Assembly: GCF_026151205.1 (NCBI RefSeq) | Contig: NC_087082.1 | Coordinates: 11,295,997-11,355,996, forward strand | Reading direction: 5' to 3' | From: Bolinopsis microptera | Lineage: Eukaryota > Ctenophora > Tentaculata > Lobata > Bolinopsidae | Length of the DNA: 60,000 nucleotides | In this document: positions 1-10,851 of the stretch, piece after piece | Numbering within the stretch: position 1 is the first letter of the stretch | Layout: each line of letters opens with the position of its first letter | The notes under the pieces: generated by a model | The model's database searches: none | Seen by the model: only the letters and a program-made list of their open reading frames with translations | Told to the model about the DNA's origin: nothing | Made by a program: the position numbers and the translations under genes

Positions 1-530
1 TTGATGTGTTCGGTGATTGAATTCAAATAAAATGACGAATGTGTCAGTTCAAAATACTTCAAATAAACATTTAACATAAGAGCTCAACATTTCTCCAGTC
101 AATTAATTACAATCAACAAGTTTTAAGAAAATTCCTGAATATCATGATTCATGAAAAAGGATTCGGCAATTGGACAAAAATGGAAAATTGATATCCATCT
201 GTCTATATCACTCATTGCTGTTTTGTTTATTGATATAACTTAGAGGGTTGAGGTCTAACTATGAACTATCGATGAACAACTGCAATGTCACAATGTTTTG
301 TTTCTCAAAATCTAGGAGCGTCGTCGCGAATTCGAAAATTTCAAACCAACTAAACAAAGGAATTGAATATACGGCAAGAGAAAAGAATAACACAAATATT
401 TCAACGTACGAGGCTCCTCTTTTCCTTTTGTTAATGTTTGACTGACTACAAAATCTTTTCGCAGCTATATCTAAAGAAAGATCATCACACCTCACAAGCT
501 AATTTTCTGGTTGCAAAAACTTTGAAGGGA

Positions 531-1733
531 ATGCCACTCTCGAATTCCTTCACAAAATGGAGCCTGATACTGGCCTGCTACTTGCACTCCACCCTCCATT
601 TGGAGGACAGTACCACAAAGGACTGCCTGTACCAGCAGAAGGTGATAATCTCCGCGCCGTACCTGGAGTTTGCAATCTCGCCAGGTCTGACATGTTGGAA
701 GTATTGTTATTACTTGGAGAACTGCACTGCCATCTCCTTTGCACTCGAGACCTCCTCACTCTGTAGTTTGTACGATGAACGCCATCTGGGCTTCAAAAAT
801 GCTCGCTATGACAAAAACGTATCCATCTACTCAGGGGAGAGGACATGTCTGCAGCTGGTGGAGGTTCAACGGAAATTTGAAATGGCGAGAAAAGACGGGA
901 TCTACATCCGGCAAGTGAAAACAGGGATGTGTTTGAAGGTAAGTTCGGTGCCCTGGAGTTGGGGAGACGAAAAGCTGACCTGGACAAAGGACTGCAGGGC
1001 TAATAACACTACATCCACTCTGTGGCGCATCAACAAACTGGAGAAGATCACCAAGGGCTACATCGTCAGGATAACGGACATGGATTCAAGAAAGTGTGTG
1101 ACTGTGAGGGTGATGTCACATGAGCATGAGATGTATTCTCTGGCGGTGCTGAAGGACTGCTCGCATGAAGAGGAAGAGAACCAGAAGATGATAATGTCAC
1201 CTATTGATGTGTTGTCTGGCATGGGAAAATGGAACATAATGAGACAGGATACCTACGCATTCGTTACAGTCACTTCACGGAGTAATCCCAGGAACGATCT
1301 GGATCTTTTGATTGGGTTTGTCATGGTGGAGCAGGAGGGCTTCTGCGAGCGGCTCAATGTGACACACGCAACTCTGCTGCTGGACAGCTCCCAACCTCTG
1401 CATTTACCAGGGGAAACAATACCAGTGCTCTGTGATCTAGGATACGGAGTAAAGGTTGCGGGAGGGTATTCCCACTATACAACCACCAAGTGTTCCAATG
1501 ATATGGTGGTTCCGGAGTGCGTCAAAACAGAGTCTGTTGACTGCAAAGAAGCTTCTGGAATGGTGACCATACCATCGACTGTCTTTTACTCCGTGATAGT
1601 TGTAATAGTGCCAGCTCTGCTTCTTTTCTTCATACCTGTTGCCTGTGTTCAGCGGAAGCGAATACAGTTCCTACAGTCCCAACCAACTATCAATATCCCA
1701 CTTCGAGAGATTTCCCCGGGAACTCAGAAATAA
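531..1733 (+). CDS. PAN/apple - ricin-like - CCP type I membrane receptor (copy 1)
   Basis: A single-exon, 400-residue predicted cell-surface protein. A hydrophobic N-terminus (residues 1-24) looks like a signal peptide. Residues 32-106 carry six cysteines (32, 55, 59, 65, 78, 106) spaced as in PAN/apple domains. Residues about 120-270 resemble a ricin-type beta-trefoil, with a repeated K-C-[LV]-x-V type strand. Residues about 290-340 have the Cys/Gly-Tyr/Cys pattern of a sushi/CCP module. A transmembrane helix (about 351-371) precedes a 29-residue basic cytoplasmic tail. The start is placed at 531 because the right-arm copy has a one-base indel just upstream, in an A-run, which shifts the longer reading frame but leaves this ATG intact. 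Ligand and function are unknown; carbohydrate or protein recognition is inferred from the domains. The gene is convergent with the kinesin gene. Confidence 0.8.
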   Translation: MPLSNSFTKWSLILACYLHSTLHLEDSTTKDCLYQQKVIISAPYLEFAISPGLTCWKYCYYLENCTAISFALETSSLCSLYDERHLGFKNARYDKNVSIYSGERTCLQLVEVQRKFEMARKDGIYIRQVKTGMCLKVSSVPWSWGDEKLTWTKDCRANNTTSTLWRINKLEKITKGYIVRITDMDSRKCVTVRVMSHEHEMYSLAVLKDCSHEEEENQKMIMSPIDVLSGMGKWNIMRQDTYAFVTVTSRSNPRNDLDLLIGFVMVEQEGFCERLNVTHATLLLDSSQPLHLPGETIPVLCDLGYGVKVAGGYSHYTTTKCSNDMVVPECVKTESVDCKEASGMVTIPSTVFYSVIVVIVPALLLFFIPVACVQRKRIQFLQSQPTINIPLREISPGTQK

Positions 1734-1868
1734 ACGGTTTTCTTTAGACCACAAAGCTATTTCCGGACGTTCTATTGTTTTCCTGTTCATTGTTTCTATT
1801 TTGCAATTCTATTAAGATTTTTCAATGAGTTTCTGAGATATTTAATTACATGGCTGATTTAGTATAAT

Positions 1869-1902
<34 letters not shown>

Positions 1903-2351
1903 CCAGGGGAACTTTAGGGAGTTTTGGGGAACTTTTTTTTGGGGAACTTCAGGAAACCTGGGGGACTTTCCCAAAGTTCCCCAAAAAATTATCAATGAAA
2001 CAAATAATTTTGGGGGAATTTTGGGGAACTTTTTTTTGGGGAACTTCAGAAAGTTCCCCAAAATTCCCCAAAGTTCCCCAAAAAAATTATCATGCCAAAA
2101 AAATTATCATGCTGCAAGTATCAACAAGTAAGTTAAGATTATACCTTATAATAACATACATGTTAACATTAATGGGTATTAATGTATATTAGAGAAATTT
2201 TGAATAATTTGAATAATTTTGAATAATTTTGAATAATTTTGAATAATTTTGGGGAATTTTGGGGAACTTAGGGGAGTTTTGGGGAACTTTTTTTTGGGGA
2301 ACTTCAGAAATCTTGGGGGACTTTCCCAAAGTTCCCCAAAGTTCCCCTTGG

Positions 2352-2386
<35 letters not shown>
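1869..2386. mobile_element. G-run/C-run terminal MITE, copy in left arm
   Basis: The element opens with 32 G (1,869-1,900) and closes with 34 C (2,353-2,386). It is flanked by TATAAT on both sides (1,863-1,868 and 2,387-2,392). The interior is built from inverted and direct copies of GGGGAACTTT-type words, a GAATAATTTT array and a unique AT-rich core of about 130 bp. No coding potential is evident. It lies between the receptor stop and the kinesin 3' end. The third receptor copy at 59,69x shows the same site empty with a single TATAAT. Confidence 0.88.
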
Positions 2387-3403
2387 TATAATGAATAGAT
2401 TGAACAGATCTATGAAAAATATATAAAAAAAATATTCAATTTTTAAAGTAAGAAACTTCCTTTTTAGAGAAAAAGCTCTCGAAATAACTTAGGTTTGAGA
2501 TGAACTTTTTAAGTAGGAAATTATAGAATTAAGCAAGCAGGGTTGATTAAGGACAAGGAACAGGACTAATTAAAAGTTATTTTTTACTGCGAATTATTAT
2601 TTTAACCGTTGATTTGTTTAATTTTTGTTTAATGCTTTGACAGTTTGACAAATACAAGTAGTTTTCGTCAAATTTTGCAACACATTTTGACCAATTTTCG
2701 ACTTAAAGTTGCTGCTACTATTAATTAATTGGTTCATTACCTCTATCTGCCTCCTGTTTGTTGAGCTCACACCCCACCCTCAGCTTGTTAACTTGTCTCT
2801 CCAATTCTGCTGTGTTCCCCATCGTTAAAGTGGAGTTTTCAGATTACCACCTGACAGTTAATTGTGATTGATTTTGCGTAAATCACAATTTTTTACTTGT
2901 TATTTGTCTAAATGTGATAATTGCTGTCGCTATGAAAATTAAAAAACAAAAACTTAGGATAATCTTTTACACAAAGTAAGTATCTCTACTATAATTCAGA
3001 GAATTTATTTCTGCTGTCTGTACGACCGCCCACGTGCAAATTAGATGAAAAATAGGTAGTTGCGTAGTAACCATAGTAACGAGGATTGTTACACGCACGT
3101 GCACGTGCAATGATTGTTTTAACGTCATTTTAATCGGTTTTGTTGATATTACGCTGTGTTTAGTACGAGCAACATTTTATTTGGCTGTATCTTCGGTTGT
3201 GTAGGATATTTTTTGACGCGATTTAAACTTACTAACAAAGAATAATATTAGCGTCCTCCCTGTGACCACGGGTTTTCTAGTTTTAATATAAAGTAAGTGA
3301 TAACTAATTTCGCCATCAAACCTGCGCTCTACCGGCAGCGGTATCCACATTCCACTCGTACTACCAAATAATCAACTATTTAATTGAACAGTAGACATGG
3401 ATA

Positions 3404-3533
3404 CTGGTGGGGAAGTGAGCCATGTTTTTTTCAGACACGTGACATTGGTTCGTTAATCCAATTGGTCGCTGTTGGGACCCCAATAGGTTATGGGTATCAC
3501 GTGTCACAGAAAATATGGCTCCCTCCCCACCAG
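3404..3533. mobile_element. Small foldback element, about 130 bp (left)
   Basis: Imperfect inverted ends CTGGTGGGGAAGTGAGCCAT and CTGGTGGGGAGGGAGCCAT continue for about 40 bases, with an ACACGTGA word on each side. It lies in the last kinesin intron of both arms. No target duplication is clear. Confidence 0.6.
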
Positions 3534-4892
3534 CAACCAAGGCTAATAATCTATTGATGGGTAAACTTGCCACTTGGTACCTTGGAGTAGTTCGATCTCT
3601 AACTGCAACCTCTCCACATCATCTTTAGCTCCCAGCTCGACGGACCACAAATGTTCCTTTTGAACTGACGCCAAATCCTGAAGTTCCAGAATTTTCTGTT
3701 TTTGGCTATTCACCAAACTTTCTAGGTCTTGTAATTTGTTGTTCGTATTTGAGATTATATCGTCTTTTCTGGTCAGTATAGCTTGCAGTTCCTCGCATTC
3801 CTTTTCTTTGTTGCAGATCAGGGTATCAAACTGTAAGAAGGGGTAACATTAAAAACTTCTTCTGTCCACGATTTTTTGGTGTTGTTCTGAATCAGGGAAT
3901 GATAGCTTCTTAGTATTGATACAAGGAGTAAAGACTTTCAGATACAAATTTTCTGAAAGTCAATAATTAATTTATTTTTAGCGACTTTTAAAAAGTAGTT
4001 ATATAGAATTAGTGTCAGCCAGGACTCGAGTATAGGAGAAAAAATGTGTCGTGCAGCTTGCACTCGTACACATTGAAATATAAGTTGTATGTTTGATAAA
4101 ACTTTAGTAGTAAGACCGGACCTGGAGTGACTTGTTCCTGACGATGTCTCCAAGTTCCTCCTCTAGTTCAGAAATTAGCTTGTTCTTCTCCTGAACCTGC
4201 TCCTGCGCGGCTGTAAGACGGCTCCTCAGGGAGTCTGGCTCCTGATTCTCCTTGTTCTCCTTGCTCTCTTGAGACGATAAAATCTGCGAAGGCTGAAATT
4301 AAGAATTAAAAGAACGCCGTTTAGACATTAGTTATTTAATCATAAATTATAATCAATTGATTATCATCCAACATTTAAATCGATAACAACGTTAATACTA
4401 ATTACTAATTGTGGTCTATTCTGATTGCTGATGTTTAAATTCAAACACGAAGCTTAACTCTTCAGACATCCCATTATATAATGGGAAACAAATACCTGTT
4501 GAAGAGTCTCCAGTTGAGACTTGAGATTAGAGATAAGAGCGGTGTACTCGGTACAGTTATCCTTCAGTAGCGTGATATCCTTCTTATCTTGCTGGGTCAC
4601 TCCTCTCATTTCCTCTAACTGGGCGTCATACTACTTTTAGATCACGTGTCGATTATAGTAAAACGATTTACCGCGGCTGTTTACTCAAACTATGCGGTAA
4701 ATCTGGGTTTTATGTGGGCATCGCTCTGACGATTTTTAAGCAGTTTTAAAGATTTGAGAACACGAGGAAGTTACTGTTAGATCACAATATTATGATCTTT
4801 GAAACGTAACGACTGAATTATGGTGATCATGGTAATTTCTAGTGTTCCAGTTTATTACCCAGCTGTTACCCGGCTGTCACCCAGCTGTTACC

Positions 4893-5867
4893 TAGTCTGA
4901 GTAGTTCTGAGATCAGACTGTAGCTGAGATTTCTCTGAGTTTGTCTGGGTAATAATCTGTCTCTCCGCTTCAACTTGTTTCCTCAGCTCCTCCAGCTCTT
5001 GTTTCCCGCCATCTGTACGTACGGATTTATCTAGTTACCCCGAATTAGGCTTAATTTTCCATTCATAGATACAAATAATTCACTGGGATAATTAAGATCA
5101 ATGTTAAGTAAGTCAACATGTGCTTCAACTTTCAAGTTACCTTTTTGGAGAGATTCTTCGGTGATCTTCTGGATAACGTTTGTCTTCTCGGTGATCTCCG
5201 TTTCCAATCTGTGCTGATTTGTTGCACCTTCTTTCAGTTGGCATTGTAGCCTTTCAATCTGAAATCAGCATAATATAAATTGCAACAGACGGACCAATCA
5301 CAGACGAACGACAAAATTTGTGACCAGTCAACTGTGATACCCTTAAATAATGAAGTAAAATCTTGTGATAGCCGGAAATTATTTGATAAACGAAAATAAA
5401 AGTGTGACTATCTCGACTGGTTAGTAACCCAGCTGTTGCCCAGCTGTTACCCGGCTATTACCCAGCTGTTACCCGGCTGTCACCCAGCTGTTACCTTAGT
5501 CTGAGTAGTTCTGAGATCAGACTGTAGCTGAGATTTCTCTGAGTTTGTCTGGGTAATAATCTGTCTCTCCACTTCAACTTGTTTCCTCAGCTCCTCCAGC
5601 TCTTGTTTCCCGCCATCTGTACGTACGGATTTATCTAGTTACCCCGAATTAGGCTTAATTTTTCCGTTCATAGATACAAATAATTCACTGGTATAATTAA
5701 GATCAATGTTAAGTTAGTCAACAAGTGCTTCAACTTTCAAGTTACCTTTTTGGAGAGATTCTTTAGTGATCTTCTGGATAACATCTGTCTTTTCGGTGAT
5801 CTCCGTTTCCAATCTGTGCTGATTTGTTGCACCTTCTTTCAGTTGGCATTGTAGCCTTTCAATCTGA
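4893..5867 (-). repeat. Tandem duplication of two kinesin coiled-coil exons (left arm)
   Basis: The same exon-pair duplication is present in the left arm, so it predates the large inverted duplication or haplotype split. The second copy here carries the one-base loss at its donor end (about 4,891-4,894). Confidence 0.9.
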
Positions 5868-7179
5868 AATCAGCATAATGTAAATTGCAACAGACGGACC
5901 AATCACAGACGAACGACAAAATTTGTGACCAGTCAACTGTGATACCCTTAAATAATGAAGTAAAATCTTGTGATACTGATAGCGAGAAATTATTTGATAA
6001 ACGAAAATAAAAGTGTGACTATCTCGACCGGTTAGTAACCGGTGGTTACCTGCTGTGCGTTAGCAGCCTTCAGGTCGTTACATTCCTTTTCCCAGAATGT
6101 GGACAGCTTTGTCGCCTCCTCCAAGTCTTGGAACATCCTCTTTATCTCGTTCTCTTTCTCTGATATCGAGTTCGCAAACCTATATAGGATGGAAAAGCAG
6201 GTGATGATTCAAATTTCAATGGTTTTCAAGCTTATTTCAGATACGTGCTTTACAAGTGAAATTCAAATGATTACATCGTGCCCACAGATTTTCTCTTTAA
6301 CACAGTCGCTTTTTAACAAAATAACATTATCAATTCTCATTGTTAATTTTCCCTCTCAAATGTACTGACCTCTCCTTTTCCTGATTCCCGTCATGGTACA
6401 ACTGCTGAGTTGTCTTAAGTTCAAGTTTTGTCTGGAACAGCTGCTGGTCTATCTCTGCTTTGAAGAGTTTGTGCTCTGATCTGGTCTGTTGCAATTCTTC
6501 GTCTAACTCCTGACATTGCTTCTTTAGAACTGTTATAGTTTCCTCTTTTTTCGTTATCTTCTCCTGACTTTCTTTACTCCCTGTAAAGAAGGATTAAATA
6601 TTAACAACACGCGATTTAAATACTAAATATCATGGAGTTGTCTTTTGGGAATAAGAACTCAATCACGTGCAACGCGAAAAAAAAACAGAATTTTCAAATT
6701 TAGTTATATACCGCGACCAGTGTAGTCATAACATACCGGTGTAACCGTTCTGTGCACGGGCATCTCTAACTTTTTTCTTGAGTTCATCAATAACACCTTT
6801 GTAGTATTGTTGAAGACCAGCCTCCACTCCCTCGTGGTATCTATCTTCTCGCTCCTTTTGAGCTGCCAAATCCTCCCTGAGATAGCATGCTGTAAAAACT
6901 CAGATTTTCGATATTTCCCAGTCCCAGTAATACTTCGTCCGGCTGTGGGCTCATCATGTAATATTAAAACTATGAAATTTGAAAAGTGCTGAGTATTTTC
7001 ACTTACTCGTGATTCTTTCTCATCCTCTTTATTCTCTGTTGCACTTCTCCCAGCACTTCTGTTCTTATCTCGTACCTGGAGATAAGATATTTATAAGGAT
7101 ATAATCAGACCACTGAGTATCATCATTTCATGACTCAAAGTCATATACAATGTTCCGTATAAGATGGCATTCGTAGGAG

Positions 7180-7275
7180 ATTTCATTATATTTCACTACT
7201 TCTATTATTTATCGATCGTGAATCATTCGATATTCACGATCGATAAATAATAGAAGTAGTGAAATATAATGAAAT
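7180..7275. repeat. Perfect 44 bp stem hairpin in kinesin intron (left)
   Basis: Arms 7,180-7,223 and 7,232-7,275 are perfect complements around an 8-base loop (CATTCGAT), with ATCGATCGTGAAT next to the loop. It could be the remains of a foldback element. The right-arm counterpart is equally perfect. Confidence 0.93.
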
Positions 7276-10200
7276 ATAGTGAAATATATAATCACTTCAT
7301 CTGCTGCAAGTCTAGTTCAGACATCTTGTTCTCGTCAGAAGTTGTAGCCTGTTCTATCCTACTCGGAGGTCGGGGCAGTAGCAGAGCCTAAACGTTACGA
7401 TTAAATTACAATCTGTGCAAAAAAAACAGATTACAGAAAGTCGACAATGGAAGGCTAAATCTTTAAAACATGCTTAGACTTGAAAGTGGAACAAGATTCG
7501 GCCGTCGGTATCATAACATTACAGGAAATCCATTTTAACTGCCAATTTTGCTGTAATAAAAACAATATACCTCCGTGGCCAGAGCAGAAAACTTAAGAGC
7601 ATGGATACTTTCGTCGAAGAAGTCTTTGTGCGGGTTCACACAAACAATCATAGTTATTAAACCCTCCCCCGACAGAAAGTTCTTGAACAGCCTCGTGAGT
7701 TTGCTCTCTCTGAATGGAACAATCTGGGCCTGGGTCGCTTGTCGGGGTCGGAGTTTTGAGTTGTGTTTGAGGGAGGAGATGCATTTGCCTAGAGTAAGAA
7801 GGGAGGTGTTGATGTTACCGGCCTCTTTTAGCCGCACCCCTGCTGTGTTCGTCTTACCGTACCGTTCACTTCCCGCCAAATCCACAAATGTTATCCTGGA
7901 TGATGTAAAAGTTTAGGATTTGAAACTAAGCACAAATTAAACATTACATAAAAATGATATAGCTATACAACTCTGGGATTTCTCATAGTAATAATTGACA
8001 ATACTCCATACTGTAATCTTTTAGAATAATTTCACTCTACTAGATCAAATAACTGACTAGATCAACTTACTGGCTGCATTTGCTTTGTTGGGAGATGGTG
8101 TTTGTAGCGATGACTGTTATTTTAAAGATGGCATGTGACCTGCTGGAGCTTTGGTTCATGCTCGTAGCAGCTTTCTGAAATAACAGTCTGTTCTACATCA
8201 AACATCAATTTATCGATCAATCAATGTCTAATATCATAGTCGTGACATATAAAGGGTGACATTTATTTTTATGACAAATCCGACAAAACAAATGAACAAT
8301 TAAACAAACTGTCCTCGCCTGATCTGCATACCTTTCTATTCCTCTGGCCGTACATCAAGGCTCTGTTAGCCTCAGCAAACGAGCAGACCTCCAGCTGTGT
8401 GGCTCCCTTTACATACACCGACATCTTGTGGTCCTCCCCCAGTCTTAGCGCTTGTCGGTCACGAGGCTTCATTTCACCTGTTTAATCACATTTGATGATG
8501 GCTGAATAACGTGACTTTTGAAGATTACAATTAACAGATTTACTTTTAAAATGTAGGTCGGCCTCGGTGTATAGTGTTTACAATGTAAGGAGGCTTGATG
8601 TAACTTATGGATTGAATTATGTGCTAAATCACTTGACCATCATGTTAGACATGTCGAAAACGTGTAGTGGTGAAATATTTAAAATATAATAAACCTTGTT
8701 CGGGAGGAGGCTGAAGAAGATCGTATACATTCTCGTTATAAAGTTCCAAGTAGCTAACCCACACACTGTACTGAATGTTCTCTGGGTTGGACAGCTGGAC
8801 CAACACGTTATCTGTTATCTGATAACTTGTATTTTCGTCTGAAGAAGCTGGGAGATTAGCGATTAGTTATGCCAGTTTACTTAATTTCCATGCGTTTAAA
8901 TTGCTGTGGAGTAGAGGAGACGACGCAATGATAACAATGATGATGACGTATGTTCCAGAATCATTATCACGCGGCAAGGCAAACTTGCGTCGCCTCCCCA
9001 TGTCCAATGAAGATATTATCCAGCGGAGACTTACAGGCAGTACATTCGCTTGTCATACTCCCAATAGTACACCGAGTTGAGTTAGGATCAGTCATCCCAG
9101 TTATTTCCAAATCCTGACGAAACACGATCATTAGTTGAATTACTCGCTGATTTTAATTTCTCTAATTCCAGACAATACGCGAAGATGAAGTTTATTCGTT
9201 TGAAATTACACTATATTCTCTATATCAGTCAATACTCTGGAGAATCATTATTATTGGAAATCATAGATATAATATTCCGAACATACGGTCCACCTGGTAT
9301 AGTGGTATGATATGATTTGTATTATTTAGTATTATTTTCAGTAAACCTGGGATGTGTTGGGAGGGTAGAGTATCCGTTGTTTCCTCTGCTCGTTCTGATG
9401 TTGCAGTTTCTCAGTCATCTTACAAACTTCACTGTGCAAATGTGGACAGAACATCGACCTTGGCTTGATGTGCGAACCTGGAAATATAATAATGTAAGTT
9501 GGTGTGTGTTTGTTTGGAGATAAAATTAGAATTCCTAAGTTGGGATCCTGTTTTCCCACCGAAACTTTACGCGCGTTTTTTCGTTTCAAAAAGCGTGTGT
9601 GAATTACCAAAGCTCAAACTTTACATACATTGACGTCAATGCGCGTTCCCATTTTAGTATGTCCAGGGTCCCTATTCTGTATTTTGTGCGCCCTCTCGTT
9701 ATCTTGAGAGCAAATTTCATCACAACTTTCAAGCTAATTCTGTGCAAGAATCGCACGATTCAACAAGCGCGAGTCGCGACATCAACATACCGAGAGAGTT
9801 GAATATCAGATCCAGAGATCTGGGTAGCAGGCCGGCATCATGTCGAGGACCTTGAACTGTGTGTGTTTTGCCACTAGCGGTCACACCGTAGGTAAAGAGT
9901 AGAGCGTTGTTCTCTAGATTCAGGCACTCGTCTGTGTGGGATTAATGTAGTTAACAAATTGGTTTACTGCCAGGTCTTAAACTTGTAACCTGCTGCAACC
10001 AACACGAAAAGAGAATGAAACTTTTAAACACAGCTATTTTTAAACACAGTGAACACAGAAGCCAATTCCATCTGACAACACTTAGCTAATCACAAAACAA
10101 ACATATTTCCAGAACATTTCACCCACCTAGCAGAGGGAGAGCAGTGCTCTCAAACAGTTCAGGTTGGGTTGTACTGGGTACAAATATCTTGGAGAACTTA

Positions 10201-10851
10201 AACTTCTGAACGGAGAGAGTATGGTTCCGGTGAGAGTTCTTGTGAGTTTCAGAGTTCTCCGGAGCCGTTGCTACCAGGGAGACAGGATCTTCAGTGTCCA
10301 CATAGTACACGTCGTTGTGCTCTTTAGTGTCCCTCAGCCGCAGGTACACCTGGTAATTGTTATTCAGTGTACAAAATATCAATGAAATGATAGCTTTCAA
10401 CCTGTAAAAACACTAAAATATGGGTTCTTGATATTATGTCGAAAATGTACGGTTTCCAGAAAATGCCGATTCATCACAAGGAATAACCTTTAAGAGCGAT
10501 CCAGAGGTAGAGTTATCCTGAAGTGTCGTCTCATTTCCTGACATTACACTAAAATAATGTTAGATATCACAGCTACTTGCATGAAATAAAGTCACTAGAA
10601 AAATTATAAGTAATTTTTAATAAGTTGGGCAAATCGGTATGTGGACTACAGAGATATAAGGTAGTCAAATAACTTCTCGAATTTATAAATATTAAATGGG
10701 AACTATATTCAGAAACAAACAGAGAATCCCAGCAATCCCCAAAAAAAATTTTATATAATTGTGTCCTTTCAATTAAGAAACAGAATTTTATCCTACCTAA
10801 AGAGTAAAAACAAATAATTTATCTAAAACCAAAACTTTACAACAAAAAACT

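Larger units (their letters stand above)
2721..10544 (-). pseudogene. Kinesin-6 (KIF20-like), left-arm copy with one-base frameshift
   Basis: This is the mirror copy of the right-arm kinesin gene, with the ATG at 10,542-10,544 and the expected stop at 2,721-2,723. Motor exons are preserved; the switch II exon (about 7,535-7,875) and switch I exon (about 8,070-8,175) read the same as in the other copy. The second copy of the duplicated coiled-coil exon lacks one A at its donor end (about 4,891-4,894): this arm reads CCTAG where the first copy reads CCTTAG. As drawn, this shifts the frame into the next exon and gives an early stop soon after. The break may be real or a consensus error. If it is an error, this is a second intact gene. 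The 3 kb Helitron and the 540 bp MITE of the right arm are absent here. Confidence 0.75.

Noticed and set aside
1863-1868. TATAAT as a promoter box
   Set aside because: It is the target-site duplication of the G-run element, repeated at the other end and single in the empty site.
7575-7916. 113-codon frame antisense to the kinesin motor, and its twin at 45,653-45,994
   Set aside because: It is the shadow of the switch II exon, whose sense frame has DLAGSE and in-phase splice sites.
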